Source of the DNA: Ornithodoros turicata
Taxonomy: Eukaryota > Arthropoda > Arachnida > Ixodida > Argasidae
Direction of reading: 5' to 3'
Length of the DNA: 64,000 nucleotides
NCBI RefSeq assembly: GCF_037126465.1
Contig: NC_088202.1
Coordinates: forward strand, 100,595,962 to 100,659,961
The position numbers and the translations under genes are program-made. The notes under the pieces are model-generated. The model made no database searches and was not told the origin of the DNA. It saw nothing but the letters and a program-made list of their open reading frames with translations. Positions 9,121-17,900 of the stretch are shown in pieces; positions within the stretch are counted from its first letter, which is position 1; each line of letters opens with the position of its first letter.

Positions 9121-10422
9121 ATGTCGCAGGTCAACATTGTACATGCACAGTCCCAGCTGGCTTTGAAGGGGGAGTGTGAGTTATTCAACATACCTCCTAC
9201 GCAAGTTTCAATAGAATCATGCGTGACGCAAGTCTATTATCCTGTTTCTACAATCAGCAGAGGAGAATCGACGATCGAATGGAACATAACAAATCTCTCA
9301 GACTTGTATCTCGATTTATCATCACTGTATTTTAATATAACTAGGCAGATATTGAGGTCGGATGGGAGTGAACCAATTACCCGAAAAGTAGACGGTATCA
9401 CTGAGGACACTGTATTCCCAGTCAACATCTTGGGCGCCGCTTTATTTAAATGTCTAACCATTCACTTGAATCAACGTCTAGCGAGCAGTAACTGTTTGAA
9501 CTCCTATCGATGTATGATTGATACCCTACTTCATACGAATACTCATCTGCAGAAGACTTTAGATGATTGTGCAATGTATACATATCACACAGGAGAGCAT
9601 GCAGCAAATGATCAAGTCGCTCAGGATGCAAAGTTGCGCATTGCTAGGACAAGTGGGGGGAAACTATTTGAAATTGTCATGAAAGTTAACACCGACCTCA
9701 CAAACCAAGGGAGGCTTTTGTTACCTGGTGTGGGGGTTCGAGTGACTGCTCTACATAATACGGATAGCTTTAGATTGCTAACTGGCACCAATGAAACTCA
9801 TAAGCATCAATTGAAAATCCACAGCGCGGCACTTGTAGCACGCAAAGTCAAAGTTAGCAACTCAAGTTTTATTGCACACCAGAAAGCCCTTAGATCATCC
9901 CCATACATCATGCGTGGACTAGAAAGCAAAGTCTGCTCGCTTTCGCCGGGCCTTCATGATGCTATCTTTGAAAACTTATTCCCTGATAGAATTCCTGATC
10001 AACTTACTGTATGTCTAGTTCGCACCGAGGCTTATCAGGGTGATTACAAGTCGAGCCCCTTTTGTTTCGAGCATTTTAACGTGAGTTCTGTAACACTATC
10101 AGTTGATGGATACAGGAAACAACTATCCTATGACTGGGAAAACGATCTGGCTAGAGCAAGCTACTATGAATTCTTGTATCAACTGAATGAAAAACATGTC
10201 GAGTTAAGTTATGAAGAATATAAAAAAAATTCCTTTATCATGCATTGGAACTTCAGTGCTGACGAAAGTTTTGGTTCCTACTTTAATCCATTGCGCAAGG
10301 GCAATTGCAGGATTGAAATGACGTTTGCTAAGCCATTACCTTGCGAAGTGTCGGTTATACTTATTAGTGAAGCACCCAAGATTTTATCAGTCGATTGTGA
10401 TCTTGTTGTTCGAGTGGACTAA
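9121..10422 (+). CDS. Polinton major capsid-type protein (F54H12.2-like family)
   Basis: The intact frame encodes 433 residues, the longest in the window. The start MSQVNIVHAQSQLALKGECE and the segment ELFNIPPTQVSIESC are typical of proteins annotated in many invertebrates as F54H12.2-like, in which a (D/E)LF..PPTQ.SIE motif opens the first jelly roll. Further agreement is LYLDLSSLYF near residue 65, FPVNILGAALFKCLTIHLNQ near 105-125, and NSYRCMIDTLL after that. I believe this family is the double-jelly-roll capsid shell protein of invertebrate Polintons, but cannot check the fold here. The stop TAA at 10420-10422 is two bases before the protease ATG. Its intactness in a cassette with several broken genes is notable. 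Confidence 0.75.
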   Translation: MSQVNIVHAQSQLALKGECELFNIPPTQVSIESCVTQVYYPVSTISRGESTIEWNITNLSDLYLDLSSLYFNITRQILRSDGSEPITRKVDGITEDTVFPVNILGAALFKCLTIHLNQRLASSNCLNSYRCMIDTLLHTNTHLQKTLDDCAMYTYHTGEHAANDQVAQDAKLRIARTSGGKLFEIVMKVNTDLTNQGRLLLPGVGVRVTALHNTDSFRLLTGTNETHKHQLKIHSAALVARKVKVSNSSFIAHQKALRSSPYIMRGLESKVCSLSPGLHDAIFENLFPDRIPDQLTVCLVRTEAYQGDYKSSPFCFEHFNVSSVTLSVDGYRKQLSYDWENDLARASYYEFLYQLNEKHVELSYEEYKKNSFIMHWNFSADESFGSYFNPLRKGNCRIEMTFAKPLPCEVSVILISEAPKILSVDCDLVVRVD

Positions 10423-10424
10423 GT

Positions 10425-10857
10425 ATGAATGTGTTTGATCTGGAATTATTGTTTTCTCTGAGCCATGAAACTTTGAATATGTATCGTTGGACCTTCGCAA
10501 TTGATATGGTACCAACTTTAACGACAGAAGGGTTTATAGTTATCAATACACACCCACACGACGGTCCCGGAGAACACTGGCTATTGTACATGAGAGACAG
10601 GAATGACAAATACATCTATGTGGACAGCTTTGGTCTACCACCGATTGAAGAAGTGCTGCTAGATCTGCCTGTTGATCAGTATTGCGAGAAATGCATTCAA
10701 AGCATTTACAGCTCACACTGTGGACTTTTTGTTTGTTTCTTTGCTTCCCGCTTTGTAAGAATTACCAACTCAAGAGCATTGTGTCCTTATTTGACAATAA
10801 CCTTGTACACAATGACCTCAAGATAATCAAAGTGATTGAAGAGGAATACCTCATTTA
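10425..10857 (+). pseudogene. Adenain-type cysteine protease, frameshift near the C-terminus
   Basis: The product is a capsid-maturation protease of the adenovirus/Polinton C5/C48-like class. Visible catalytic motifs are His in DGPGEHWLLY (about residue 46), the acidic residue in YVDSFGLPP (about residue 66) and the Gln...Cys pair in QSIYSSHCGLFVCFF (about residues 89-98). The frame then ends at 10824-10826 in an uncharacteristic tail. A different frame from about 10775 gives an acidic/hydrophobic end that stops at 10855-10857, which fits the family better, so a single frameshift near 10765-10778 is likely. All catalytic residues precede the break. It starts two bases after the capsid gene and ends 18 bases from the convergent minus-strand ORF. 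Confidence 0.8.
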
Positions 10858-10874
10858 AAGAAAAATGTCTTTTT

Positions 10875-11252
10875 TTATTTCTTCAATCTACAGACCTCTT
10901 TAAGGTAGTCCTCCAGACTCGACACCTTGCGACAACCATCTTTCTTGCGACGCACGATGTATTCCGAGTGTTGGATGTAAAAGTTTCGAATTATTGGTCG
11001 CTTGAGTCCGGCATTAAGAGAGATATTGTCACCCTGACGATACCGTCGCAACAAGTCACACTTGATGGCGACGAAGCGTTGGAGCCTCCGACTAATCATT
11101 CCTCGTTTCGTCCGCATTGGAAACGGGAGAATTTGCATAATGAGACGAAAATCAGCCTCTGGCCCGTTGCAGTTCAGATAGGAGTTTAATTTCATCAAAT
11201 CCTTGTACATAAGCCATTGTACCGTCAAAGCAAGTCGTTCACTGGGCTTCAT
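10875..11252 (-). CDS. Unrecognised basic protein, convergent with the protease gene
   Basis: A minus-strand frame of 125 codons runs from the ATG at 11252 (MKPSERLALTVQ). The open frame extends about 13 codons further upstream without an ATG. The protein is basic and helical, with RRLQRFVAIKCDLLRRYRQG in the middle and SLEDYLKEVCRLKK at the end. It stops 18 bases from the end of the protease gene across an A/T-rich stretch that could hold polyadenylation signals for both strands. I do not recognise it. The frame is uninterrupted, oriented opposite to the capsid cassette and placed where other Polintons carry replication genes. It shows no polymerase motif. It may be an accessory protein or the remnant of a longer minus-strand gene. 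Confidence 0.45.
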   Translation of the reverse strand: MKPSERLALTVQWLMYKDLMKLNSYLNCNGPEADFRLIMQILPFPMRTKRGMISRRLQRFVAIKCDLLRRYRQGDNISLNAGLKRPIIRNFYIQHSEYIVRRKKDGCRKVSSLEDYLKEVCRLKK

Positions 11253-11742
11253 GGTTGATCCGAGCTTGGATGGCAACCGAGATAAGGTCGGATGTTATTG
11301 TCTAGCCAATGAGATGGATTCGATGACAACGACAGCGTCACAGATGCTCATCATGTTGTATAAAGAAAGTTCTGGGTGGTGGCTTCAATGTCTTCACAAG
11401 AGGAAGATCCCCCGTCAGAAGACAATCAGAATCTGAACAAAGAATCACATTTTTAGAGAGCGAAAAACGGGAAAACTTTCTATACATGCAATCGTCCTCG
11501 GAGACTGCGCAGCACTTCTGCGCTTCCATCGTCGACTGTGAGGGGGATGTTGAAAAGGAATCCGATGGAAAGGATGTGCATACTTTCCCTATTGGTTGCG
11601 TTTTTCCTTAGTTTGCAATTCGTTGTTTACTACAAAGACTTTTTGCTACATGTGGATTTCTCCAGCCCACCCTCTTGTTGCTGAAAGTCATTTATACAAA
11701 GTAGGAGAGGATGTGATATGATAATGAGGATGCGTCAGCTTT
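11253..11742. other. Element DNA without a supported gene
   Basis: Short frames exist on both strands, including a 63-codon minus frame at 11338-11529, but none has motifs I can support. This stretch separates the minus-strand ORF from the plus-strand micro-exon gene and could be a divergent control region. Confidence 0.4.
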
Positions 11743-11755
11743 AAAAAAACGAAGA
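11740..11755 (+). promoter_or_regulatory. Possible TATA-like element of the micro-exon gene
   Basis: The sequence CTTTAAAAAAACG lies about 40 bases before the ATG at 11787 and about 28 bases before an initiator-like TCACTTCG. It is the best TATA-like site in the gap. The support is weak because A-rich runs are common here. Confidence 0.3.
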
Positions 11756-11786
11756 TTTGGTTCCTAGAGCATCACTTCGATGCAAC

Positions 11787-13079
11787 ATGGCCAACGATGG
11801 TGGTAAGTTTTGATGGTTTTTACCTTAAAGTTAGGTTTCTTACGAAAGTTGTCTTTCTCAGTTTTCTCGAGTTTTGAAGACGATGATGATAGTGGTGAGT
11901 TTTGGTGGTTTTTCTCATCAAGTTCACTTTCTTAAGAATATTATCTTTCTCAGTATTCACATCGAGCCCGGTGTTTTACTTCGAAGACTGTAAGGAAATG
12001 GCGAATATGAAAAGCGAGAAGTATCTAAAGTTCCGTTCTTTTCAGCGCCTGAGTCGCCACCACCAAGCTGTATTAGCTTGGCTGTATTAGCGACATTTCA
12101 TATATGCATGCGGGCATGTTAAGTTTCATTTCAGATGAATCAGTTTGTGTGGTAGCGAATGAAAGTATGTACCAGCATATGACTTTGATTAATTGATCTT
12201 AATAGCAAATATCTTTTTAGATAATCACCGGGTACCACCGTCGGAAAGTGAGTATAATTATAGATCCCGTTTCCATATTTGATCTTAATTGCAAATATTT
12301 TTTAGACGATCACCGGGTACCACCACCAGACAGTGAGTATAGTTATAGATCCTGTTTCTATGTTTGATCTTAATTGCAAATAGTATCTTTTTAGATACTC
12401 ACTGGATACCACCACCTGACAGTGAGTATAGTTATAGGTCTCGTTACCACGCTTGATATTACTAGTTGTTGTCTTTGTTTTCAGACTACCTGGCCCCCCA
12501 ATGCAGTGTATGTATTAGTGAACGTTCTCTTTCAGGATATAGAGTTTCAATGGCATATCATTTTATGTAGATGATATTAATAGTTGTTGTATTTGTTTTC
12601 AGATTACCCTGGCCCCCCAATGCAGTGTATGTATTAGTGAACGTTCTCTTTCAGGATATAGAGTTCCAGTGGTATATCGTTTTTATGTAGACAATATTAA
12701 TAGTTGTTGTATTTGTTTTCAGATTATCCTGACCCCCCTATGCAGTGTATGTATTAGTGAACATTCGCTTTCAGGATATAGTGTTCTAATGGCATATCAT
12801 TTTATGTAGATGATGATATTAATAGTTGTTGTATTTGTTTTTCAGATTACCCTGGCCCCCCTATGCAGCGTATGTATAAGTGAATGGAAATGTGGATGTT
12901 GTTCTTAATATTAGCTTCTCTTTCAGATCATTGCTGCTACTGCTTCAGTGAGTCATCTGGTTGGGTAAGCAATGTGACAAATGCTGATTTTACGTTATCT
13001 TTCAGATCCGGACGCCATTAGGGGTATAATTCAAGAAAGTTTATTTGAATCATTATTACATTTATTAAATATGCAATAA
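11787..13079 (+). CDS. Micro-exon gene of the Polinton: 14 coding exons, 135 residues
   Basis: Exons read: 11787-11802, 11862-11894, 11954-11989, 12046-12069, 12135-12164, 12221-12247, 12306-12332, 12395-12421, 12485-12505, 12603-12626, 12723-12746, 12846-12869, 12927-12947, 13006-13079. The twelve internal exons are 21-36 nt, all multiples of three, and each interrupts a codon after its first base (phase 1-1). Nearly all follow a pyrimidine-rich ...TTTCAG or TTTTTAG and precede GTGAGT, GTATGT or GTAAGG. Introns are 56-65 nt except three of 96-99 nt. The spliced frame stays open for 408 nt and stops at 13077-13079. The product is acidic and Ser-rich at first (SSFEDDDDSG), proline-rich in the middle (HRVPPSE, HRVPPPD, YPGPPMQ) and ends in a leucine-rich helix (QESLFESLLHLLNM). 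Exons 6-8 and 9-12 are tandem duplicates. No signal peptide is seen. Function is unknown. The exon 4 donor (GTATTA) is weak, and exon 9 lacks one base found in its paralogues. Confidence 0.75.
12189..12447 (+). repeat. Three tandem exon-intron units carrying 27-nt micro-exons
   Basis: Units of ~87 bp repeat GATCTTAATTGCAAATA, a TTTTTAG acceptor, a 27-nt exon, GTGAGTATA and GATCC(C/T)GTTT. The three exons encode variants of the same nine-residue motif ((N)NHRVPPSE, NDHRVPPPD, NTHWIPPPD). The duplication unit contains one whole exon with flanking intron halves. Confidence 0.85.
12456..12880 (+). repeat. Four tandem exon-intron units carrying 21/24-nt micro-exons
   Basis: Units of ~120 bp repeat ATATTAATAGTTGTTGTATTTG, TTTTCAG, the micro-exon, GTATGTATTAGTGAACG and CTCTTTCAGGATATAGAGTT. 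Exons 10-12 are 24 nt and end at GTATGT. In exon 9 a C is missing, so frame is kept only if the GT two bases earlier (GTGTAT) is used, giving 21 nt. Each unit also has a second acceptor-like CTCTTTCAG without a matching donor. Confidence 0.85.
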
Positions 13080-13080
13080 A
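13075..13080 (+). terminator. Polyadenylation signal AATAAA of terminal exon 14
   Basis: AATAAA overlaps the TAA stop of the exon beginning at 13006. A T-rich stretch follows. Confidence 0.6.
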
Positions 13081-13134
13081 CATATTTTCTGTTGTAGAAA
13101 ATGTGTACTGTCTTGTATGTTTCTTCTGTTTCAG

Positions 13135-13226
13135 GTGTGAAGGTTTTTCCGCTGGGGTTTTCTCCTTCACGCAGATTGGCAACACAATTGGCAATCCCCA
13201 GCACCATTGGCTTTAATTGGCATTAA
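13135..13226 (+). CDS. Alternative terminal exon of the micro-exon gene
   Basis: After a strong acceptor (TTCTTCTGTTTCAG) a frame of the same incoming phase (two bases completing a codon) stays open for 30 codons to TAA at 13224-13226, which overlaps AATAAA at 13225-13230. It encodes a basic/hydrophobic end (VKVFPLGFSPSRRLATQLA) unlike the leucine-rich end of exon 14. Any of the phase-1 micro-exons could join either end, so two C-termini are predicted. Expression is not shown by sequence alone. Confidence 0.6.
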
Positions 13227-13230
13227 TAAA
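13225..13230 (+). terminator. Second polyadenylation signal AATAAA
   Basis: AATAAA overlaps the stop of the alternative last exon and lies ~80 bases before the right TIR. Confidence 0.6.
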
Positions 13231-13312
13231 ATATTTTTCACTTGTACAAATGTGTATGTCTATTGCTTGCATGTCTTCAGGAGGAAAGTATGCTATGTTA
13301 AGTGCGGTAGAA

Positions 13313-13555
13313 AAACCCTCCGCTCGGGGATGTAATAAAAGATGTGGAAAGGGAATAAGATGTATTTTGCATGTTGATGCATGTTCAAACGCGAGAAGGA
13401 AACCCCTCTCTACGCGACGCGCGGGGCGGTCTTGGCGCGCGCTCCTGCTTGGCGCAAAGTACCCTGCTCCAAATACCCTCTGATATCAGGATGCGATGAG
13501 GATAGCGATGGTCGAAACTATCCTTGGTAGGGATAATCCTTGGGTGACTACTACT
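13313..13555 (-). repeat. Right terminal inverted repeat
   Basis: The segment is the inverted partner of 3913-4167. It lacks the ~13-bp CGCG-rich insert of the left copy. The end ACTACT abuts the AGCTAC duplication. Confidence 0.9.
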
Positions 13556-13561
13556 AGCTAC
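13556..13561. other. Right target-site duplication of the Polinton (AGCTAC)
   Basis: The six bases are identical to 3907-3912. They fix the right border of the element. Confidence 0.9.
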
Positions 13562-14933
13562 GCACTTCTGTGAAAATAAAAGCGTTTGAGCGGGTGGTTG
13601 TCGAGCGCTGTCTTTCGTTGTTCCTCTGAGTTGTCTCATTGTCAAAGTTAGTACGTAGAATGTATCATATAGCCACAGTTCGATGAGAAATGATGTCAAA
13701 AGTTCCAATATAATCGCATCAGGGGTACGACTTTGGCGAGACAGTTCGATCGGTTGATCGGACAGGTCGATGTTGTTTTGTGACGAGCATTTGTGTTGGC
13801 ATAACTCCGTCCAGGCCATCACCTGGAGCGGGGAGTGGTGCCTTCTTGCAGCGTGTAGCGGAGGAGGGCAGATGGGAAGATAACGTTTACCCTAATATTA
13901 TGTGTGAGGGGGGGAGGAGACGTCGCCCACCCATTCCTTCCCTCACCTGGATACGCCATGACACAACTTCAGAATATTCAAACTCCTAACATTTTCTATC
14001 AACGTGCCACGTGTGACGGTTTCCATTAAAGAAGAAAAAAAGACAACTATCTATTGGGCTGCATGTAATAGAAGCACGTACTTTAGAACCCCCTTTGTGT
14101 AATTGCACTGAACCATGCTGACAACATTATGGTTCTCAAAAACACAATGCAATACGTGGTCGATAATTTTCTAACACGCACGCGGCACTGGCATTGGGGC
14201 GCGATGATTTTCGATTGCGATCTTTTCATTACTTTTTCTTTGTTGTATGCGAATTTCGCATTTTCCATTCTTATGGAACTACGCCCTTCATGGATATTCT
14301 GATAAACCTAACTTGTGCGTGTAACGAAACCCACATTGCGTTTATAACGCTTCAGGAAGTTGTTATGAATACTATGCCCTAGCTGCAGCACGTTACGCTT
14401 ATCGGCATTACAGATTTGAGTAGGTTTCGTAGGCAGCTTGGTTGTTTTCTGCTACGAAATGACAATCATGTACTAGCTACCATGTGCCTGATGTGTACTA
14501 TCTCACCAGCAGCGGGGTAGAGTATCGCCCCTGGCGATGAAACTCCCCATTCATCGTCTCAAAATAAAGTTGTTGTCGTCGTACCATATCTAGGTATTTT
14601 TGTTAATACATAAACATATTGCATAACATATTTTAGTGTAAACGTGTGTACCTCATATAAGGCTTTACAGCACTTGAGGTATATATGATAGCTAAATAAA
14701 TACTATCTCACCGTCCAGTGGAAAACCTACAGCGTAAATGTGTCCTATTTCAAGAACTTGCGGTTTGCCAAGGAAGAAGAGAAAGTTGCGCTACATTCTA
14801 TTCTGTTCGCGAGACTCTCTTGCACGTCGTCTCACTGGCCGTCCGTCACTTCAAAGGAGGCAGCAGCAGAAAACCGTTCCTTCAGCATTTGGTAGCGCCG
14901 GATGGTTTCACACAGAAATTCGGAGTTCTGGCA
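13562..14933. other. Gene-free flank before the ADAM gene
   Basis: I see no supported gene. The last few hundred bases before 14934 are probably promoter and 5' leader of the ADAM gene, but no clear TATA box was picked out. Open frames that run into 14934 from upstream (e.g. 14718) are not needed to explain the protein. Confidence 0.4.
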
Positions 14934-17900
14934 ATGCTAAGGATGTTAGCTGTTTTTCTCTTCTCAATGCCCTTCATGCCTTCCGAAAACAGCGGTAGGT
15001 CCTCGGGTCATTGTGGAATGTGGTGATGCATGTGGTACTTTCTCTCGCAGGCTTGAAACCTCTGAATCGGTTTGTCCGCCATTACGAGCCTCTTTCTTAT
15101 GACCCGATTCGTTTACCGTCCACACTCGGACGTCGAAGGCGATCCATCGAACCATCGCGCAGCATCGTCTACCTTACATTTTATTCGCATAACAGGTGGG
15201 AGCCAATAGCGTAACAGGATATGCCGGCTATCCCTCGGTATGTCACTGCTTGATTTAGCCGTACGTTACACGCAGCGCAGCGCGAATTTCAGTTGTCTTG
15301 CGACTTTCTGGTAGCGGCGACACTGTGCCTCTCTAGTACGTGCAATCATTCCCTTTATAATCCTATGTTTTCACGGAGGTCGACTTACTCCTGGTACTTG
15401 AATAAATTTCAGCCGTTTCTGAAAGGGAGTGTCTCCGTCAAGCACAGTTATCTGGCAGCAGCCGCCGTTCACAATGGGAACCTTGTTGAAGATGGAACAA
15501 CCGTTGACACCAAAGCATATGGGCGTTAGACCATATTGTCCCGTGCTGTGCCGTTGATTACGTCCTTTGTTTCCGCTGATATCCCTTTTACGTCTGGCGT
15601 GCGTCAACGTTACGGCGCCTAGATGCCGTTTTTGTGTCGTCGTACTTTTCGCAAATGTGCTGTGACTGCGCCTAAATGGATAGCTTTACTTGAACATCAG
15701 AACAACCATTCCATGTGATATTCTGTCCTGATATGCAATGCATGCAGGCAGCCTCCAAGATATGCGCATGATGGGCATCAGTCGTGTTGGTGGTTCGGCA
15801 CACCTTCACAATATGTAATGCGTATCATGCTTCGTTGCGTTAACACGAAATTGCGTATAAGTTTTATATTCTCGAAAAAACTGCTCTACCGACATTTGTA
15901 AAACAAAATATTGTTGGGGCAGCAGCCTAAGCTTGTAGCAAAATCAATACCCCGGTACAATGAAGAGCAGCAAATAGGCGTTAAAGTATTGTGTCGCCAC
16001 GTATGGCTCTAGCTGTACCAAAACGAAGTTCGCTTTGACGTCAGCACTGTGAGGACGAGCCTAAAAGGCTCCAAACGGCTATTCATCCGCACTATTTTGT
16101 TCCATTCAGATATTTCCACCTGAACCTCCAGAGGGACCATTCTGTCACCAGCAATAATTTCGTCCTTGAAACTTCAACACTTGGCCGCATTGACTCTAAT
16201 CTTGACCACATTTATTCCGGGTACATCGTGGGTATGAGATTTGACCCATGCTTTGTGCACCACTTTTCATACCTTGTGCATACTTTGTGCTGGAATAACC
16301 ACTCATTGAGCAAATCATACATTGGGATTGGCATATTTAGGATAAAAGGACACGCCCGTGAAATACGTACATGTCCCTGTGGGATATTACAGGAGAAGTC
16401 GGGTTCCTTGGTGGTGGCGGCATGGTACTCCACGAAAACGAAACCGTCCAATTGAAGCTCGGCAATGTTAGCAATGGTTGTGTCAGCCTTCAAATAGCAG
16501 ACAACCTAATGAGGATGAAATGCAGCCACGTACTGACTTAAAGCTTGGAACTGAGGACATACTTGCCTAAAATTTTCTCCCGATTGTATCTCGATTTGAC
16601 GAACGACCTCAATGGCTCAATGTTTTTGTTTGTTTTTTAAGAACACGCAACTCCACTGCGGTAGTCGCAGTGCAGGTTGGGAGTTGTCGAAGAAAAAAAC
16701 AACGGAAAACATATGTATGCCTTGCTTTTCTTATCGTCTCCGACGTCGTCGTATTTCTGGCGTATGCGCCGTCACCGTCGTTTTACACCGCATTTCCCGG
16801 CACTGCGAGGGCGCGCGCTGCTCTCTGAATCTTTTTCAAATGGCCTATTATCGTTCGTAATACTAGACGTTAATTATGTGAAAAGCATCAAGCCAACCGA
16901 ACCCTGCTTGTGATTTTAGGTGACCCAGGCAGTCGCGTCTTCGGATTCGTTAGTGATGGAGTTTTCTATGGAAGAATTACAACATCGAACGAAGCATACT
17001 ATTTGGAACCATCAAAGAGCTACATAACGGGAAACCCAGGCTTCCATTCTGTTATCTACTCTTCCAAAGACGTAACCTACGCAGATGATCTATGCGGCTT
17101 TACAGAGAAGTGGCTGGACAACATCAGAGAGCAGCATGCACGACGAAGTCAAAACGTAAGTCTCGTAGCCGTCGTGTAATTTCACGGCTATACATAACCT
17201 ACATTCCGTTAAAATCCTGACTTGAAGCACAATCAGTCTCGGATGTGTCGAGGATCATTTTGACGGGTTTGAAACAGCGCAATCAGAAAGAAACGTTACC
17301 TCATTACAGGTTCGCCATAAGCGATGGCTAAGATCATCCAGCCGTGACAGTGAGGGCAGTAATTTGTCAGGACGTGGGACCACGCCAAAGCGACGGGACG
17401 TAATACAGGTGAAACGAATATGCAACCTCCAAATTGTCATCGACCACACGCTGTACGCAGCGGCGCATGAAGAAGCCAGTGGCGACGATATTATGGCTCG
17501 AAAGGCCCTAACGGGCATGGCTGCATCGCACGTTTCTGCCGCTTCAGAGATATTCAACCGCACAAATTTTCAAGGAATCACTGACATTTCCTTCGTTATC
17601 CAGCGCATTCAGGTGAGGGTGAGAGAAGAATCAACAGTTACGACAACTCTCGAATTCAAACCAAAATCTGTACATCGAACGCGGCTCCTAAGTGGGACTC
17701 CTAACGCGACTAATAAGCGACATGCAGCACATCAATCCCAAACTTGTCCCGCGAAGCAATCGGTCCTTTCTCGCCTATTTGGGGATTTGTTACGAAGACG
17801 GCTGCCAAACAAAAGAATCAGAGAGGCTAGGATTTGCGCAAACGATGAACTCTGGGCGTGATCGAGTTTGCCATGCGCTGCCGCGAGGCCTCACTGGCGG

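Larger units (their letters stand above)
3913..13555 (+). mobile_element. Complete-ended Polinton/Maverick (adintovirus-like) element without polB
   Basis: The element is 9643 bp, bounded by ~250-bp terminal inverted repeats and a perfect 6-bp target duplication. The ends begin AGTAGTA, and the AG start is usual for Polintons. Plus-strand genes in order are: small ORF, packaging ATPase, two small conserved proteins, integrase, penton, pVI/pX-like protein, capsid protein and adenain-type protease. An unrecognised minus-strand ORF and a plus-strand micro-exon gene follow. Polintons are usually 15-20 kb and carry a protein-primed DNA polymerase B. I find no polymerase-like frame in any of the six frames. 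It is therefore either a polymerase-less lineage or an internally deleted copy. ATPase, integrase, penton, pVI-like protein and protease carry frame disruptions, so this copy is decaying. The capsid protein, the two small proteins and the micro-exon gene are open. Confidence 0.9.

Noticed and set aside
12640..12800. Extra micro-exons after each CTCTTTCAGGATATAGAG in the 120-bp units
   Set aside because: There is no consistent GT donor downstream in all copies, and the only candidate length (14 nt) would break the frame.
3913..13555. Possible DNA polymerase B gene
   Set aside because: No frame shows polymerase-type motifs, and the unassigned space is too small for the usual gene of about 1000 codons.
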